Source: Pseudoduganella lutea (lineage in GTDB: Bacteria; Pseudomonadota; Gammaproteobacteria; Burkholderiales; Burkholderiaceae_D). From it: a stretch of 64,000 nt of DNA. This document shows, piece by piece, positions 8,708 to 18,148 of the stretch. A program made the translations under genes and the position numbers. Numbering within the stretch: position 1 is the stretch's first letter; every line of letters begins with the position of its first letter. The notes below the pieces were generated by a model. That model ran no database searches. It saw only the letters and a program-made list of their open reading frames with translations, and had not been told where the DNA came from. Location: contig NZ_CP035913.1 of the NCBI RefSeq assembly GCF_004209755.1, forward strand, positions 2,790,001-2,854,000, read 5' to 3'.

Positions 8708-9133
8708 ATGGGGATAATGCAGGAGTTCAAGCAGTTTGCGATGCGGGGTAACGTCATCGATCTGGCTGTGGGCGTGATCATCGGCGCCGCCTTCAGCAAG
8801 ATCGTCGATTCGCTGGTGCAGGACATCATCATGCCGCCGATCGGCAAGCTGCTGGGCGGGCTCGATTTCGCCAACTATTATTTCCCGCTCAATAACCAGG
8901 ACCCGGCCCTGCCCCTGCTCGAGGCCAAGAAGCTGGGCGCGGTGCTCGCCTACGGGAACTTCCTCACCATCCTGTTAAACTTCGTCATCCTGGCGTTCGT
9001 GATCTTCCAGATGGTGCGGCTGGTACACAAGGCCCGCCAGCGGCTCGAAGAACCCAGCAAGCCGACCGAGCCGGCGCCACCGGCGGAAGATGTCCTGCTG
9101 CTGCGCGAAATCCGCGACGCCCTGAAAAAATAA
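8708..9133 (+). CDS. mscL: Large-conductance mechanosensitive channel MscL
   Basis: MscL opens under membrane tension during hypo-osmotic shock and vents solutes. The 141-residue product shows the family core: amphipathic N-terminus [22 protein letters not shown]1 with [30 protein letters not shown] at the periplasmic turn, TM2 [17 protein letters not shown] and a charged C-terminal helix with LLREIRDAL. The start at 8708 follows AGGAGGATTGCG; an upstream in-frame ATG at 8669 lacks a good site. It is a single-gene unit divergent from petABC. Confidence 0.97.
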   Translation: MGIMQEFKQFAMRGNVIDLAVGVIIGAAFSKIVDSLVQDIIMPPIGKLLGGLDFANYYFPLNNQDPALPLLEAKKLGAVLAYGNFLTILLNFVILAFVIFQMVRLVHKARQRLEEPSKPTEPAPPAEDVLLLREIRDALKK

Positions 9134-9233
9134 CCGAGCGGCGCAAGGAGGCTGCGCGGCAGAAGGAAGTTCGACCCAAACCTTGGTCCCTTCTGCCGCA
9201 CGACCTCCCAGCCGCCATCTCTGTAGGAACGCC

Positions 9234-10391
9234 ATGCAACGACTGTGGTTATTGTTTGCGCAAGCGGTGACCATCGTGCTGGCACTGTATTTCGTTTATT
9301 CCGCCGTGCAGCCAGACTGGCCGCGCGCGCGGTCCGGCACGGTGCAACAGCTCGGCACGCCAACGCAGCCGGCTTCGGCCATCGTGGCCGCGCCCGCGCC
9401 CACGCCGAATTCGTTCCGCACGGCCGCCGGCCGGGCCATGCCGGCCGTGGTCAACATCCTCACGTCGAAGGCGATGCCGGACAAGCACCCGTTGCTGCGC
9501 GATCCCTATTTCAAGCGCTTCTTCGGCGACCGCGACGGCGAAGAGGAAGAAGACGATTCAAACAGCCTGGGTTCCGGCGTGATCGTCAGCCCCGACGGCT
9601 ACATCCTCACCAACTACCATGTGGTGGAAGCGGCGGACGAGATCGAGGCCGTGCTGGCCGATGGCCGCAAGGCTTCCGCCAAGCTCGTGGGAACGGACCC
9701 GGAAACCGACCTGGCCGTCATCAAGATCGAGCTGAAACAGCTGCCGGCGATCATGCTCGGCAATGTGGACAGCGCAAAGGTGGGCGACGTGGTGCTGGCG
9801 ATCGGCAATCCGTTCGGCGTGGGCCAGACGGTCACGATGGGCATCATCTCCGCATTGGGCCGCAACAACCTGCACATCAACCATTTCGAGAACTTCATCC
9901 AGACGGATGCGGCGATCAACTTCGGCAACTCGGGCGGTGCGCTGATCGATACCAATGGCAACCTGCTCGGGATCAATTCGGCGATTTATTCGCAGACAGG
10001 CGGCTCGGTGGGCATCGGTTTCGCCATCCCCGTCAGCACCGCCAAGACGGTGATGGAGTCGATCATCAAGAGCGGCCATGTGGTGCGTGGCTGGATCGGC
10101 GTGGAATCGCAGGAGATCACGCCGGAGCTGGCGGAAAGCTTTGGCCTGCAGCGCGACACCGGCGCCATCATCGCCGGCGTGGTGCGCAACGGCCCTGCCG
10201 ACAAGGCCGGCATGAAGCCGGGCGATATCCTGCTTTCCGTCGACGGCAAACCGGTGCGCGACACGAACGAGATGCTGAACCTGATCGCCCAGCTCGAGCC
10301 GGGCGGCAAAGCCACCATGCGCGTGCTGCGCAAGAACCGCGAAGCCGAACTGGCCATCACCGTGGGCAAGCGCCCAGTCCCTAAAAAGTAG
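9234..10391 (+). CDS. DegS/DegQ-like membrane-anchored serine protease with one PDZ domain
   Basis: The 385-residue protein begins with one membrane segment (LFAQAVTIVLALYFVYSAV), so it is a periplasmic protease anchored in the inner membrane. The trypsin-like domain shows the triad in order: His129 in NYHVVE, Asp159 in TDLAVIK and Ser233 in GNSGGAL. A single PDZ domain follows (about residues 285-378, with RNGPADKAGMKPGDILLSVDG). One anchor and one PDZ match DegS; an acidic insert EEEEDD at about 103-108 is local. A role in envelope stress is likely by family; whether it cuts an anti-sigma factor is not shown here. The DUF2461 gene follows after 8 bases. Confidence 0.9.
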   Translation: MQRLWLLFAQAVTIVLALYFVYSAVQPDWPRARSGTVQQLGTPTQPASAIVAAPAPTPNSFRTAAGRAMPAVVNILTSKAMPDKHPLLRDPYFKRFFGDRDGEEEEDDSNSLGSGVIVSPDGYILTNYHVVEAADEIEAVLADGRKASAKLVGTDPETDLAVIKIELKQLPAIMLGNVDSAKVGDVVLAIGNPFGVGQTVTMGIISALGRNNLHINHFENFIQTDAAINFGNSGGALIDTNGNLLGINSAIYSQTGGSVGIGFAIPVSTAKTVMESIIKSGHVVRGWIGVESQEITPELAESFGLQRDTGAIIAGVVRNGPADKAGMKPGDILLSVDGKPVRDTNEMLNLIAQLEPGGKATMRVLRKNREAELAITVGKRPVPKK

Positions 10392-10399
10392 AGCATCCA

Positions 10400-11095
10400 A
10401 TGCATTTGCGTGACCTGAACGGCTACCTGCAAGAACTGGCCGAAAACAACAACCGCCCGTGGTTCGTGATGAACAAGCCGCGCTACGACATCCTGCGCGA
10501 GGAGTTTACGGAACTCGTGACGCAGGTGATCGCGGCAACGGGCAAGTTCGATCCCGAAGTGAAGTACTGCAATCCAAAGAAGGCGATCTTCCGCATCAAC
10601 CGCGACGTGCGCTTCGCCCATGACAAGCGGCCGTACAAGGACAACTTCTCGGCCGCGCTCGCGCCCAGCGACCTGCGCCGGCCGAGCCAGTCCGGCGGCC
10701 CCACCTACTACTTCCAGCTGAACGGCCATGGCCAGGTGCAGTTTGGCGCCGGGGAATACATGCCGCCGCCGCACCGGCTGCGCGCGCTGCGCCGGCACAT
10801 GGTGGAAGACCCGGTGGGCTTTCGCAAGGCGCTGAACAGCCGCGGCCTGAAGGCGACCTACGGCACCATCCAGAACGAAGGCAAGCTGCAGCGCCCGCCC
10901 AAGGGGTTCGACCCGGAGCACGAGCACATCGAATTCATCAAGCTGAAGAGCTTTTTCGTGTGGACCGACGTGGACCTGGACCTGAACGATCCGGATGCGC
11001 TGGTGCCGATGATTGCCGGCGGGTTCAAGGATGCGCTGCCGCTCGTGCAGTGGATGCGGGCGGCCAGGGTCGACGAGCAGGACGAAGCGGCCTGA
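10400..11095 (+). CDS. DUF2461 family protein
   Basis: The 231-residue protein matches the DUF2461/TIGR02453 family: an early LAENNNRPWFVMNKPRYD, then FRINRDVRFAHDKRPYKDNF and a C-terminal FFVWTDVDL. The family is widespread and its biochemical role is not established. It is a soluble protein with no signal peptide. The 8-base gap after the protease gene suggests co-transcription. A palindromic repeat lies shortly after its stop. Confidence 0.9.
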   Translation: MHLRDLNGYLQELAENNNRPWFVMNKPRYDILREEFTELVTQVIAATGKFDPEVKYCNPKKAIFRINRDVRFAHDKRPYKDNFSAALAPSDLRRPSQSGGPTYYFQLNGHGQVQFGAGEYMPPPHRLRALRRHMVEDPVGFRKALNSRGLKATYGTIQNEGKLQRPPKGFDPEHEHIEFIKLKSFFVWTDVDLDLNDPDALVPMIAGGFKDALPLVQWMRAARVDEQDEAA

Positions 11096-11133
11096 TCACG
11101 GCAACGGTGGCGCCCTTGCGCGCTCGCCCATGC

Positions 11134-11213
11134 GGAAACATTCCGGATAAACCGGTGTCTGTCACCGGTTTTGTGGGAATGTTTCAGGTTAAACGGTGCC
11201 TGTCACCGGTTTT
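11134..11213. repeat. Nested palindromic intergenic repeat (GGTGTCTGTCACC type)
   Basis: Positions 11135-11185 form a double-nested inverted repeat: an outer arm GAAACATTCC / GGAATGTTTC and an inner arm AAACCGGTG / CACCGGTTT around TCTGT. A second, partial copy of the inner hairpin follows at about 11190-11213 (AAACGGTGCCTGTCACCGGTTT). It lies between two convergent genes, so it may act as a terminator, but its form is that of a dispersed REP-like element. Confidence 0.75.
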
Positions 11214-11237
11214 GGCAGCGTTGTTGCCACGGGATTC

Positions 11238-12134
11238 CTACTGGCTGCGCAGCCATTCCTCGAGAAACTCGACGCAGACACGCACTCGCGCGGACGTCGA
11301 CAGCCGCGATGGATAGATCGCCCACACATCTGCGGGCTGTTCGTAGGCCGGCAGGACGCGCACCAGTTCTCCTCGCCCGATCGCGGGCCCCACGTCCCAG
11401 ATGGAGCGCAGGATGATGCCATGGCCATCGAGTGCCCAGCCGTGCACCACTTCACCGTTCGAGGCCGACAATGGCCCCCTCACCTTCACCGTTTCTTCGC
11501 CGTGCGGCCCTTGCAGCGTCCAGCGGCCAAAATCCTCGTTGCGTTCGCGGATCGCGATGCAGCGGTGGGCCACCAGGTCCGCCAGCGTGGCCGGCATGCC
11601 GTACCCGGCCAGATAGGTGGGTGCCGCGCACAGCACCCGCGCATTGCGTGCGATGCGGCGCGAGATCAGGTGCGGTTCGTGCGCCTGGCCGACACGGATA
11701 TCGAGGTGAAAATCCTCGCCGATCAGGTCGACGGAACGGTCCAGTAATTCGAGCTGGATCTCCAGTGCCGGGTGGCGTTTCGCCAATGCCGACAGGGCTG
11801 GCGACACCCTGTTGCGACCGAAGCCGGAACTGGTGCAGATGCGCAGCAGGCCGGAAGGCGCCATCTTTTCCGTGGAAACCGCGTCGCCCATCTGTTCCAC
11901 GTCTTCCAGGATGCGCAGTGCCCAGCCGTGCACCACCTGACCCTGCTCGGTCAGCGCCACGGTGCGGGTGGTGCGATGCAGCAGGCGCAGGCCAAATAAA
12001 TCTTCCAGCACACCGATCCGCTTGCTGACCAGGGCGTTCGACACGCCAAGCGTGCGGGCGGTGGCGGCAAAACTCTTCAGCCGCGCAACGGTGCAGAACA
12101 ACCGCAGGTCATCGAGTGCTGGCAGATTCTTCAC
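11238..12134 (-). CDS. LysR-family regulator divergent from a tartrate-dehydrogenase-like gene
   Basis: The 298-residue protein begins with a LysR winged HTH (LRLFCTVARLKSFAATARTL, then GVSNALVSKRIGVLEDLFG) and continues with the substrate-binding domain of the group that includes LHRTTRTVALTEQG. It is transcribed away from the dehydrogenase at 12222 across an 87-base gap, the classic LysR/target layout, so it most likely controls that gene in response to a hydroxy- or dicarboxylic acid. The effector is not readable from the sequence. Confidence 0.93.
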   Translation of the reverse strand: MKNLPALDDLRLFCTVARLKSFAATARTLGVSNALVSKRIGVLEDLFGLRLLHRTTRTVALTEQGQVVHGWALRILEDVEQMGDAVSTEKMAPSGLLRICTSSGFGRNRVSPALSALAKRHPALEIQLELLDRSVDLIGEDFHLDIRVGQAHEPHLISRRIARNARVLCAAPTYLAGYGMPATLADLVAHRCIAIRERNEDFGRWTLQGPHGEETVKVRGPLSASNGEVVHGWALDGHGIILRSIWDVGPAIGRGELVRVLPAYEQPADVWAIYPSRLSTSARVRVCVEFLEEWLRSQ

Positions 12135-12221
12135 GATTCGTGAACAGTTGGGTAACGGAAAGGCAGATTATATCCACCGCGTAAATTCGCTATGCTGGGG
12201 CCCTTCAACCAGGAGGATCAC

Positions 12222-13298
12222 ATGAAAACGCAACGCATCGCCGTGATTGCCGGCGACGGCATCGGCAAGGAAGTCATGCCGGAAGGCCTGCGCACGCTGC
12301 GCGCCGCGGCGCAACGCTTCGACCTGCCGCTGGAATTCACCACGTTCGAGTGGGCCAACTGCGACTATTACCGGCAGCACGGCAAGATGATGCCGGACGA
12401 CTGGTTCGCGCAGCTGCGCGACTTCGACGCGATCTACTTCGGCGCCGTGGGGTGGCCCGACGCGGTGCCGGACCATGTATCGCTGTGGGGCTCGCTGATC
12501 CAGTTCCGCCGCCAGTTCGACCAGTACGTGAACCTGCGCCCGGTGCGGCTGATGCCGGGCGTGCCATGCCCGCTGGCCAACAAGCAGCCGGGCGACATCG
12601 ATTTCTACGTGGTGCGCGAAAATACCGAGGGCGAGTACTCGTCCGTTGGCGGCCGGCTGTTCGAAGGCACCGAGCGCGAGACGGTATTGCAGGAATCGGT
12701 GTTCACCCGCAAGGGCGTGGACCGGATCTTGAAATACGCGTTCGAGCTGGCGCAGTCGCGCCCGAAAAAGCACCTGACGTCGGCCACGAAATCGAACGGC
12801 ATCTCGATCAGCATGCCTTACTGGGACGAGCGCGTAAAAGCGATGGCGTCCGCCTATGCCGACGTGAAATGGGACCAGTACCACATCGACATCCTGTGCG
12901 CCCGCTTCGTGCTGAGCCCCGAGCGCTTCGACGTGGTGGTGGCCTCGAACCTGTTCGGCGACATCCTTTCCGACCTGGGCCCGGCGTGCACGGGCACGAT
13001 CGGCATTGCGCCATCGGCCAACCTGAATCCGGAGCGTACGCTGCCCTCGCTGTTCGAACCCGTACACGGCTCGGCGCCGGACATCTACGGCCGCAACATC
13101 GCCAATCCGGTGGCGATGATCTGGAGCGGCGCGATGATGCTGGACTTCCTGGGCAACGGCGACGCCAGGTTCAAGGCCGCGCACGACGCCATCATGGCAG
13201 CCATTGAGCAGGTGCTGCGCGACGGACCACATACGCCGGACATGCGCGGGCAGGCATCCACCACGCAGATGGGCGAAGCCATCGCCGCCCTCCTCTGA
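12222..13298 (+). CDS. Tartrate dehydrogenase / isopropylmalate dehydrogenase family enzyme
   Basis: NAD-dependent beta-decarboxylating dehydrogenases of this family act on D-malate, tartrate or 3-isopropylmalate. The 358-residue product has AVIAGDGIGKEV at the N-terminus, substrate arginines in LIQFRRQFDQYVNLRPVRL, VVRENTEGEYSSVGG, the catalytic lysine region TSATKSNGIS, the metal-binding DILCARFV and SNLFGDILSDLG, and EPVHGSAPDIYG. EYSSVGGRLFEGT points to the tartrate/D-malate branch rather than LeuB. The start at 12222 follows AGGAGGATCAC. The divergent LysR gene supports a catabolic, inducible enzyme. Confidence 0.9.
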   Translation: MKTQRIAVIAGDGIGKEVMPEGLRTLRAAAQRFDLPLEFTTFEWANCDYYRQHGKMMPDDWFAQLRDFDAIYFGAVGWPDAVPDHVSLWGSLIQFRRQFDQYVNLRPVRLMPGVPCPLANKQPGDIDFYVVRENTEGEYSSVGGRLFEGTERETVLQESVFTRKGVDRILKYAFELAQSRPKKHLTSATKSNGISISMPYWDERVKAMASAYADVKWDQYHIDILCARFVLSPERFDVVVASNLFGDILSDLGPACTGTIGIAPSANLNPERTLPSLFEPVHGSAPDIYGRNIANPVAMIWSGAMMLDFLGNGDARFKAAHDAIMAAIEQVLRDGPHTPDMRGQASTTQMGEAIAALL

Positions 13299-13470
13299 TT
13301 CCGGGCTCTGATTTTCGGCAGGACACGACCCGCCGGAAACGCAGTTCATGTCGTCAAAACGGCCGTCTGTCGCATCCGCGTGGTGGACGGACCGTGGGCT
13401 CCCTATAGTTCAATCACCGCAGCGCAAGACGACAACGCGCCACCGATTGAACAGCCCACAGGAGAGCATG

Positions 13471-13677
13471 ATGAACATTACCAAACACATGGAATCGATC
13501 TTCCTCGCCACCCTCGTCATCGTCGGCGCGACGGGCATGGCCAGCGCCGCGGCTTCGCGGATCGGCCACGAAGCGCCGGAACCGAAGGTGTATGGCGTCG
13601 CGGTCGAGGGGGCGCCGATGGCGGTCGTGAAGGTGACCGCAAAACGCCTGAGCGCTGCTGAAAAAGCCGCACTGTAA
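13471..13677 (+). CDS. Small exported protein of unknown function
   Basis: This 68-residue protein starts after AGGAGAG at 13460-13466; ATG codons lie at 13468 and 13471, and the second has the better spacing. The N-terminus HMESIFLATLVIVGATGMASA is a plausible Sec signal peptide, leaving a mature part of about 40 residues with VYGVAVEGAPMAVVKVTAKR. I do not recognise a family. It stands alone between the dehydrogenase and the end of the tad locus. Confidence 0.55.
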   Translation: MNITKHMESIFLATLVIVGATGMASAAASRIGHEAPEPKVYGVAVEGAPMAVVKVTAKRLSAAEKAAL

Positions 13678-13729
13678 GCGCGGCGAGGGCGTCTTCGACC
13701 GGCACTGGGCCGGTCACCCTACCTGCGCA

Positions 13730-14854
13730 TCATGGAGCCTGCAGGGAAGCCTGTGCAGGCTTTCTTTCAACCGACGCCACGGCCGTGCGCTGATCCCACC
13801 CCAGCACAATGCGCAGGTCGGTACGCGCGGCAACCGGGGAGCCATCCGCCAGCATCGTCGGTGCCGGCAGGCCAAGCCGGTGGGCCAGTGCTCGCGCCAC
13901 GACGCCCGCCTCGGCACTGCCCCGGTATTCGATGCGCGTTACCGGCACTGCAAAGGGCTTCTCGTTGGTCAGCCGCACCGATTGCCATTCCGGGCCCGCC
14001 AGCTGACGCTTCCACGCGGCCGCCAGGCCGCGCGTGCCGTTGCCGTTGCTGATCTCGAGCCGGACACCGCTGCCGGCGCCGCCGCTTTCGTTTCCAACCG
14101 TGGCGATCGGCCGGGCCGCCGGGCGCACCGCGGCCGCTTCGACCCTGTGCACCTCGATCACGGCACCCGCCTGGCGCAGTTCAGTGCGGGCGAGATCGCC
14201 AGGCCATGGACTTGGGCCGGAAGCGGTGGCAACCGTGACAGCCGTGGGCATCCCGGTAGCCGCGGCGGCCGGTGCCTGGACACCGGCCGCCGCATAGTCA
14301 TGGCGGATGTCATGCGTTCGCAGCGTGCGCGCCTGTTTCATCATCTGCAGCGCGCGGTCCTTCTGGCCGAGCGCTTCGAGCACGGTGGCAAGGTGTTCCC
14401 AGGCAAGCGGCTGGAAGGGATCGAGCACACATGCCTTTTCCAGCATGACCAGCGCTTCGTCTCGCTCGCCGCGCAGGTACAGCGCATATCCCAGATTGCC
14501 GAGCACGAAAGCCTGCTCGGCCGGGGGTAACGCCGTGCCTTCGTCCACCAGTTTGCGCCACAGCGCGATCGCTGCGCTGTAATTGCCACGTTCGGCCTGC
14601 AGCACGGCCAGGCCGTTGCGCGTGTCGGCGTGGCGTGGGTCGAGCCGCAATGCCGCGTCCCAGGCACGCTGCGCGGCGGCGTACCGGCGCGCCATGTGCT
14701 CGGCGCGGCCAATGGCGTAGTAGCCATCCGCACCCACGGCCGGGATCGGAACCGTGTGCTGCGTTACGGCAGCCTGGCGGCCGCTGCAAGCCAGGAGCAG
14801 CGTGCCGGCGCATGCGACGGCGGCCAGCCGGCCGGTTCTATTGATGGTTTTCAT
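13730..14854 (-). CDS. TPR lipoprotein with LytR-type C-terminal domain (TadD-like)
   Basis: The product is a predicted outer-membrane or periplasmic lipoprotein: the signal ends in a lipobox LLAC with Cys23. Tetratricopeptide repeats follow over about residues 45-185 (YYAIGRAEHMARRYAAAQRAW, then NLGYALYLRGERDEALVMLE, HLATVLEALGQKDRALQMM). Near the C-terminus VRLEISNGNGTRGLAAAWKR begins a LytR_C domain. TadD proteins are TPR lipoproteins needed for pilus assembly, and this is the last gene of the tad run. I chose ATG 14854 because GGAG stands 6 bases before it; a second ATG at 14869 overlaps the tadC stop. Confidence 0.85.
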   Translation of the reverse strand: MKTINRTGRLAAVACAGTLLLACSGRQAAVTQHTVPIPAVGADGYYAIGRAEHMARRYAAAQRAWDAALRLDPRHADTRNGLAVLQAERGNYSAAIALWRKLVDEGTALPPAEQAFVLGNLGYALYLRGERDEALVMLEKACVLDPFQPLAWEHLATVLEALGQKDRALQMMKQARTLRTHDIRHDYAAAGVQAPAAAATGMPTAVTVATASGPSPWPGDLARTELRQAGAVIEVHRVEAAAVRPAARPIATVGNESGGAGSGVRLEISNGNGTRGLAAAWKRQLAGPEWQSVRLTNEKPFAVPVTRIEYRGSAEAGVVARALAHRLGLPAPTMLADGSPVAARTDLRIVLGWDQRTAVASVERKPAQASLQAP

Positions 14855-14865
14855 ATCGGCTCCGT

Positions 14866-15810
14866 TCATGACTGGCCGGACATCGCCGGCAGGACGACCC
14901 TGATCAGACGGATGGCCGCTGGTCCCACCAGTACCAACATCAAAGCAGGGAACATGCAGAAGATCAGCGGGAACAGCAGCTTCAACCCGATCTTGGCCGC
15001 GGCCTCCTCTGCCAGCAGCGAACGCTTGTGGCGCAGGTTATCCGAGTGCACGCGCAGCGAGTCGCCCATGCTGGTACCGAAACGCTCGGCCTGGATCAGC
15101 ATGGCAACCAGGGTGTCGACGTCGTCCACGCCACTGCGCAGCGCGAAGTTGCGCAATGCCTTTTCCTTGGAAAAGCCGGCCCGCATTTCCATCAGCACGA
15201 GCTGCAGCTCCTGCGCCAGCACGATGCTCTTGACGTCGATCTCGGCCGCCACCTTCGTCAGCGCCCGCTCCATCGACAGGCCCGCCTCGACACACACGGT
15301 CATCAGGTCGAGTGCATCGGGGATGTTTTCAAAGATCTCGCGCTGCCGGGCGGCAGCGGTACGGGACAGCACGAAGTTCGGCAGGTAATAGCCGAGCGCC
15401 GCGCCGGAGAACAGCACCAGCATGAAGCCCTGGCGCAGCAGGCCGCCCGTGCTGCCGGCCAACAGCAGCGCCAGCAACGCGGGAAGGCCGAGCGACAGCA
15501 CGGTCTTGGTCGCGAAATACAGCGTCGGCGCCTGGGAACTCCGCCAGCCCGCATTGATGAACTTCGTGCGCAGCGGCGAACGCTCCCAGCCATCTTCGGG
15601 CAGCGACAACCTCGTCAAGGGCTTGGCCACGCGCGCGACACGCTCGACCCATACGCCTTCGCTGGCCAGTGGCGTATCCTCGGGGGGACTGCGGAATGCA
15701 TGCAGCCGCCTGCGCAGCGAAGCAGGCGCGAAGATCGCCATGCCCGCCAGCGCCACGCCGGCGACGACGACGAACACGATCAACAGGAATAACAGCTGGT
15801 GCCCGTTCAT
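14866..15810 (-). CDS. tadC: Tad pilus inner-membrane platform protein TadC
   Basis: The 314-residue protein is a GspF-type platform protein. It has an N-terminal membrane segment (LLFLLIVFVVVAGVALAGMA), paired helices near residue 110-150, the T2SF core IPDALDLMTVCVEAGLSMERAL, and a C-terminal membrane pair ending in RVVLPAMSGQS. With TadB it forms the membrane base turned by the TadA ATPase. Its ATG overlaps the tadB stop (ATGA at 15807-15810). The same frame stays open far upstream, but the coupled ATG and the membrane start fix the beginning here. Confidence 0.93.
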   Translation of the reverse strand: MNGHQLLFLLIVFVVVAGVALAGMAIFAPASLRRRLHAFRSPPEDTPLASEGVWVERVARVAKPLTRLSLPEDGWERSPLRTKFINAGWRSSQAPTLYFATKTVLSLGLPALLALLLAGSTGGLLRQGFMLVLFSGAALGYYLPNFVLSRTAAARQREIFENIPDALDLMTVCVEAGLSMERALTKVAAEIDVKSIVLAQELQLVLMEMRAGFSKEKALRNFALRSGVDDVDTLVAMLIQAERFGTSMGDSLRVHSDNLRHKRSLLAEEAAAKIGLKLLFPLIFCMFPALMLVLVGPAAIRLIRVVLPAMSGQS

Positions 15811-16781
15811 GCTCGAATCCTCACGATCTTGCGCATCCACAATGCGCCGAACACCATCGCGGCGCCGGCAAACCACATCATCCTGACGCCGGTCGGATCG
15901 GTCCACAGCAAGCTGATGTAGCCGTAATTCGTCATGCTCATGAAGGCCAGCATGACAAGCGGCAGCAGGCCAAGGATCCAGGCCGACATCCGCCCCTCGG
16001 CCGACAGCACCCGCACCTGGCCCTGCAGTTTCAGCCGGGCCCGCGTCAACCGGCTGATGTTGGCGAGCAGCTCGGCCAGGTTGCCGCCCGACTCGCGCTG
16101 GATCAATACGGCCAGCACGAAGTACCGCAGGTCGGTCAGCGGAATCCGTGAGGCCAGGTTGTGCAGTGCCTCGTTCATCGGCGCACCGTAGTTGATCTCC
16201 TCGTAAGTGGCCTTGAATTCGGTGCCGATGGGTTCGGGAATCTCGTCGCCCACCATCTTCAGCACGTTGGCGAACGAGTGGCCGGCGCGCAGCGCGCGCG
16301 CCAGGAAGTCGGCCGCTTCGGGCAGCTGGCTCTCGATTTTCTTGAGCCGCGCGGCGCGCCAGCGCAGCAGCAGGCCAAATGGGCCACCGATGGTGCCAGC
16401 CAGCATCAGGCATGCCGGCAACGGCGGCATTTCCAGGGCAGGCACCAGCAGCAGCGCCAGGCACAGCACGCCGGCCGACCTGGCCAGGAACTCTCCCACC
16501 TGGCAGCGCAGGCCGGCCTGCAACAGCAGGCGATCGAGCAGCGCCATTTGTGGAATGCCGTGCAGCCATTGGTCCAGCCCGGGCGATGCGACATAGCGGC
16601 GTTGCTTCAGGATGCTGATCCGTTCGCCCCCCTCGGCACGGCCAGACATCAGGTCGAGCCGGCGTGCGATGCGGCGCGCGCTGCGGCCGTGGCTGGTGCT
16701 CCACCACATCCACGCACCTTCCACCATGAAGATTACCGCGGCGAACACCAGTACCGCGAATGCAGTGAAGACCATGTCCAT
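15807..16781 (-). CDS. tadB: Tad pilus inner-membrane platform protein TadB
   Basis: The 324-residue protein belongs to the GspF-type platform family. It begins with a membrane segment ([20 protein letters not shown]), has a second pair of segments near residues 105-135, the T2SF domain with [22 protein letters not shown] and [20 protein letters not shown], and two C-terminal membrane helices. It partners TadC. It follows tadA after 9 bases and overlaps tadC by 4. Confidence 0.94.
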   Translation of the reverse strand: MDMVFTAFAVLVFAAVIFMVEGAWMWWSTSHGRSARRIARRLDLMSGRAEGGERISILKQRRYVASPGLDQWLHGIPQMALLDRLLLQAGLRCQVGEFLARSAGVLCLALLLVPALEMPPLPACLMLAGTIGGPFGLLLRWRAARLKKIESQLPEAADFLARALRAGHSFANVLKMVGDEIPEPIGTEFKATYEEINYGAPMNEALHNLASRIPLTDLRYFVLAVLIQRESGGNLAELLANISRLTRARLKLQGQVRVLSAEGRMSAWILGLLPLVMLAFMSMTNYGYISLLWTDPTGVRMMWFAGAAMVFGALWMRKIVRIRA

Positions 16782-16790
16782 TGCCGTCTC

Positions 16791-18137
16791 CTATTCGAAC
16801 ACGCGGTCCGGATCGAATGCATTGTCGGGCACCGGCATGCCGAACATCGCCAGCCGCTCGGCAAAGCGCGGCCGCACGCCGGTGGCGAAGAAATGCCCTT
16901 TCACCTTGCCGTTCGTATCCACGCCGGTCTGCTCGAAGCGGAAGATTTCGTGCATGGCGATCACATCGCCTTCCATACCGGTGACTTCCTGCAGGCTGAC
17001 CAGCTTGCGCGCGCCATCGGTCAGGCGCGATACCTGCAGCACCACGGTGATTGCCGACGCGATCTGCTGGCGCGTGGCGCGCGGCGTCAGGTTGACGCCG
17101 GACATGCCCACCATGTTTTCCAGCCGCGCAAGCGCGTCGCGCGGGGTATTCGAGTGGATTGTCGCCAGCGATCCTTCATGCCCCGTATTCATCGCCTGCA
17201 GCATGTCTATCGCCTCGGCGCCGCGCACCTCGCCCAGGATGATGCGGTCGGGCCGCATCCGCAGCGCGTTGCGCACCAGTGCCCGCTGGTTGACCTCGCC
17301 CTTGCCTTCGATATTCGGTGGCCGGGTTTCCAGGCGCACCACGTGTGGCTGGCGCATGGCCAGCTCGGCGGCATCCTCGATCGTCACGATCCGTTCCGCT
17401 GCGGGGATATAGCCGGACAGCACGTTCAGCAGCGTGGTCTTGCCGCTGCCGGTACCGCCCGAGATCAGGATGTTGACCTTGGCATGGCCCAGTGCCTGCA
17501 GCACCTGCATCATCGGTGGCGTCAGGCTCTTGTTCTCGATCAGGTTCTGCATCGACAGAGGATTGACGGAAAAACGCCGGATCGACAGGATCGGACCATC
17601 CACGGCCAGCGGCGGAATGATCGCGTTGACGCGCGAACCGTCCGGCAGCCGCGCATCGACCATCGGGCTCGATTCGTCGACCCGGCGGCCCACCCGGGAC
17701 ACGATCTTCTCGATGATCTTCATCAGGTGCGCATTGTCGTTGAAGGTCACGTCCGTCAGCTCGAGCCGGCCAGCGCGTTCCACATACACCTTTGCATGCG
17801 TATTGACGAGGATATCGGAGATGCTGTTATCGGACAGCAGGCGTTCCAGCGGGCCAAAGCCCAGCATTTCATGCTGGATGTCGAGCACCAGGTGATGGCG
17901 CTCGGTCTGGTTCAGCACGATCCGCTCATCTTCGATGATGCGCTGGACCAGCAGCGCCAGCTCGTGCTTGAACTGCTCGGACGTCAGTCGTTTCAGGCGC
18001 TCCAGGTCGATGCGGTCCAGGATCAGCTGGTGCATCATGGCCTTCAGCTCGCGGTAGGCGGCCAGCGACTGGGCAGGCAGCGCGGCGACGTTCTGGCGGG
18101 TTTCCTCGGTCACTGCAAGGCGTTCTCGCAAACTCAT
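16791..18137 (-). CDS. tadA: Tad pilus assembly ATPase TadA/CpaF
   Basis: This 448-residue secretion ATPase of the GspE/VirB11 superfamily powers assembly of the Flp pilus. Residues 1-180 form the N-terminal domain (with [20 protein letters not shown]). The Walker A motif is [12 protein letters not shown] at about 226-237, followed by the Asp box VTIEDAAEL, Walker [21 protein letters not shown] and the His box [13 protein letters not shown]. Length and motif order are those of CpaF. It stands between tadZ (11 bases upstream) and tadB in the same unit. Confidence 0.96.
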   Translation of the reverse strand: MSLRERLAVTEETRQNVAALPAQSLAAYRELKAMMHQLILDRIDLERLKRLTSEQFKHELALLVQRIIEDERIVLNQTERHHLVLDIQHEMLGFGPLERLLSDNSISDILVNTHAKVYVERAGRLELTDVTFNDNAHLMKIIEKIVSRVGRRVDESSPMVDARLPDGSRVNAIIPPLAVDGPILSIRRFSVNPLSMQNLIENKSLTPPMMQVLQALGHAKVNILISGGTGSGKTTLLNVLSGYIPAAERIVTIEDAAELAMRQPHVVRLETRPPNIEGKGEVNQRALVRNALRMRPDRIILGEVRGAEAIDMLQAMNTGHEGSLATIHSNTPRDALARLENMVGMSGVNLTPRATRQQIASAITVVLQVSRLTDGARKLVSLQEVTGMEGDVIAMHEIFRFEQTGVDTNGKVKGHFFATGVRPRFAERLAMFGMPVPDNAFDPDRVFE

Positions 18138-18148
18138 GGCGGTCTCCG

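Noticed and set aside
14866..16713. Frame of 615 codons joining the tadC frame far upstream
   Set aside because: The extension lies over tadB in another frame; TadC starts at the coupled ATG at 15810 with a normal length.
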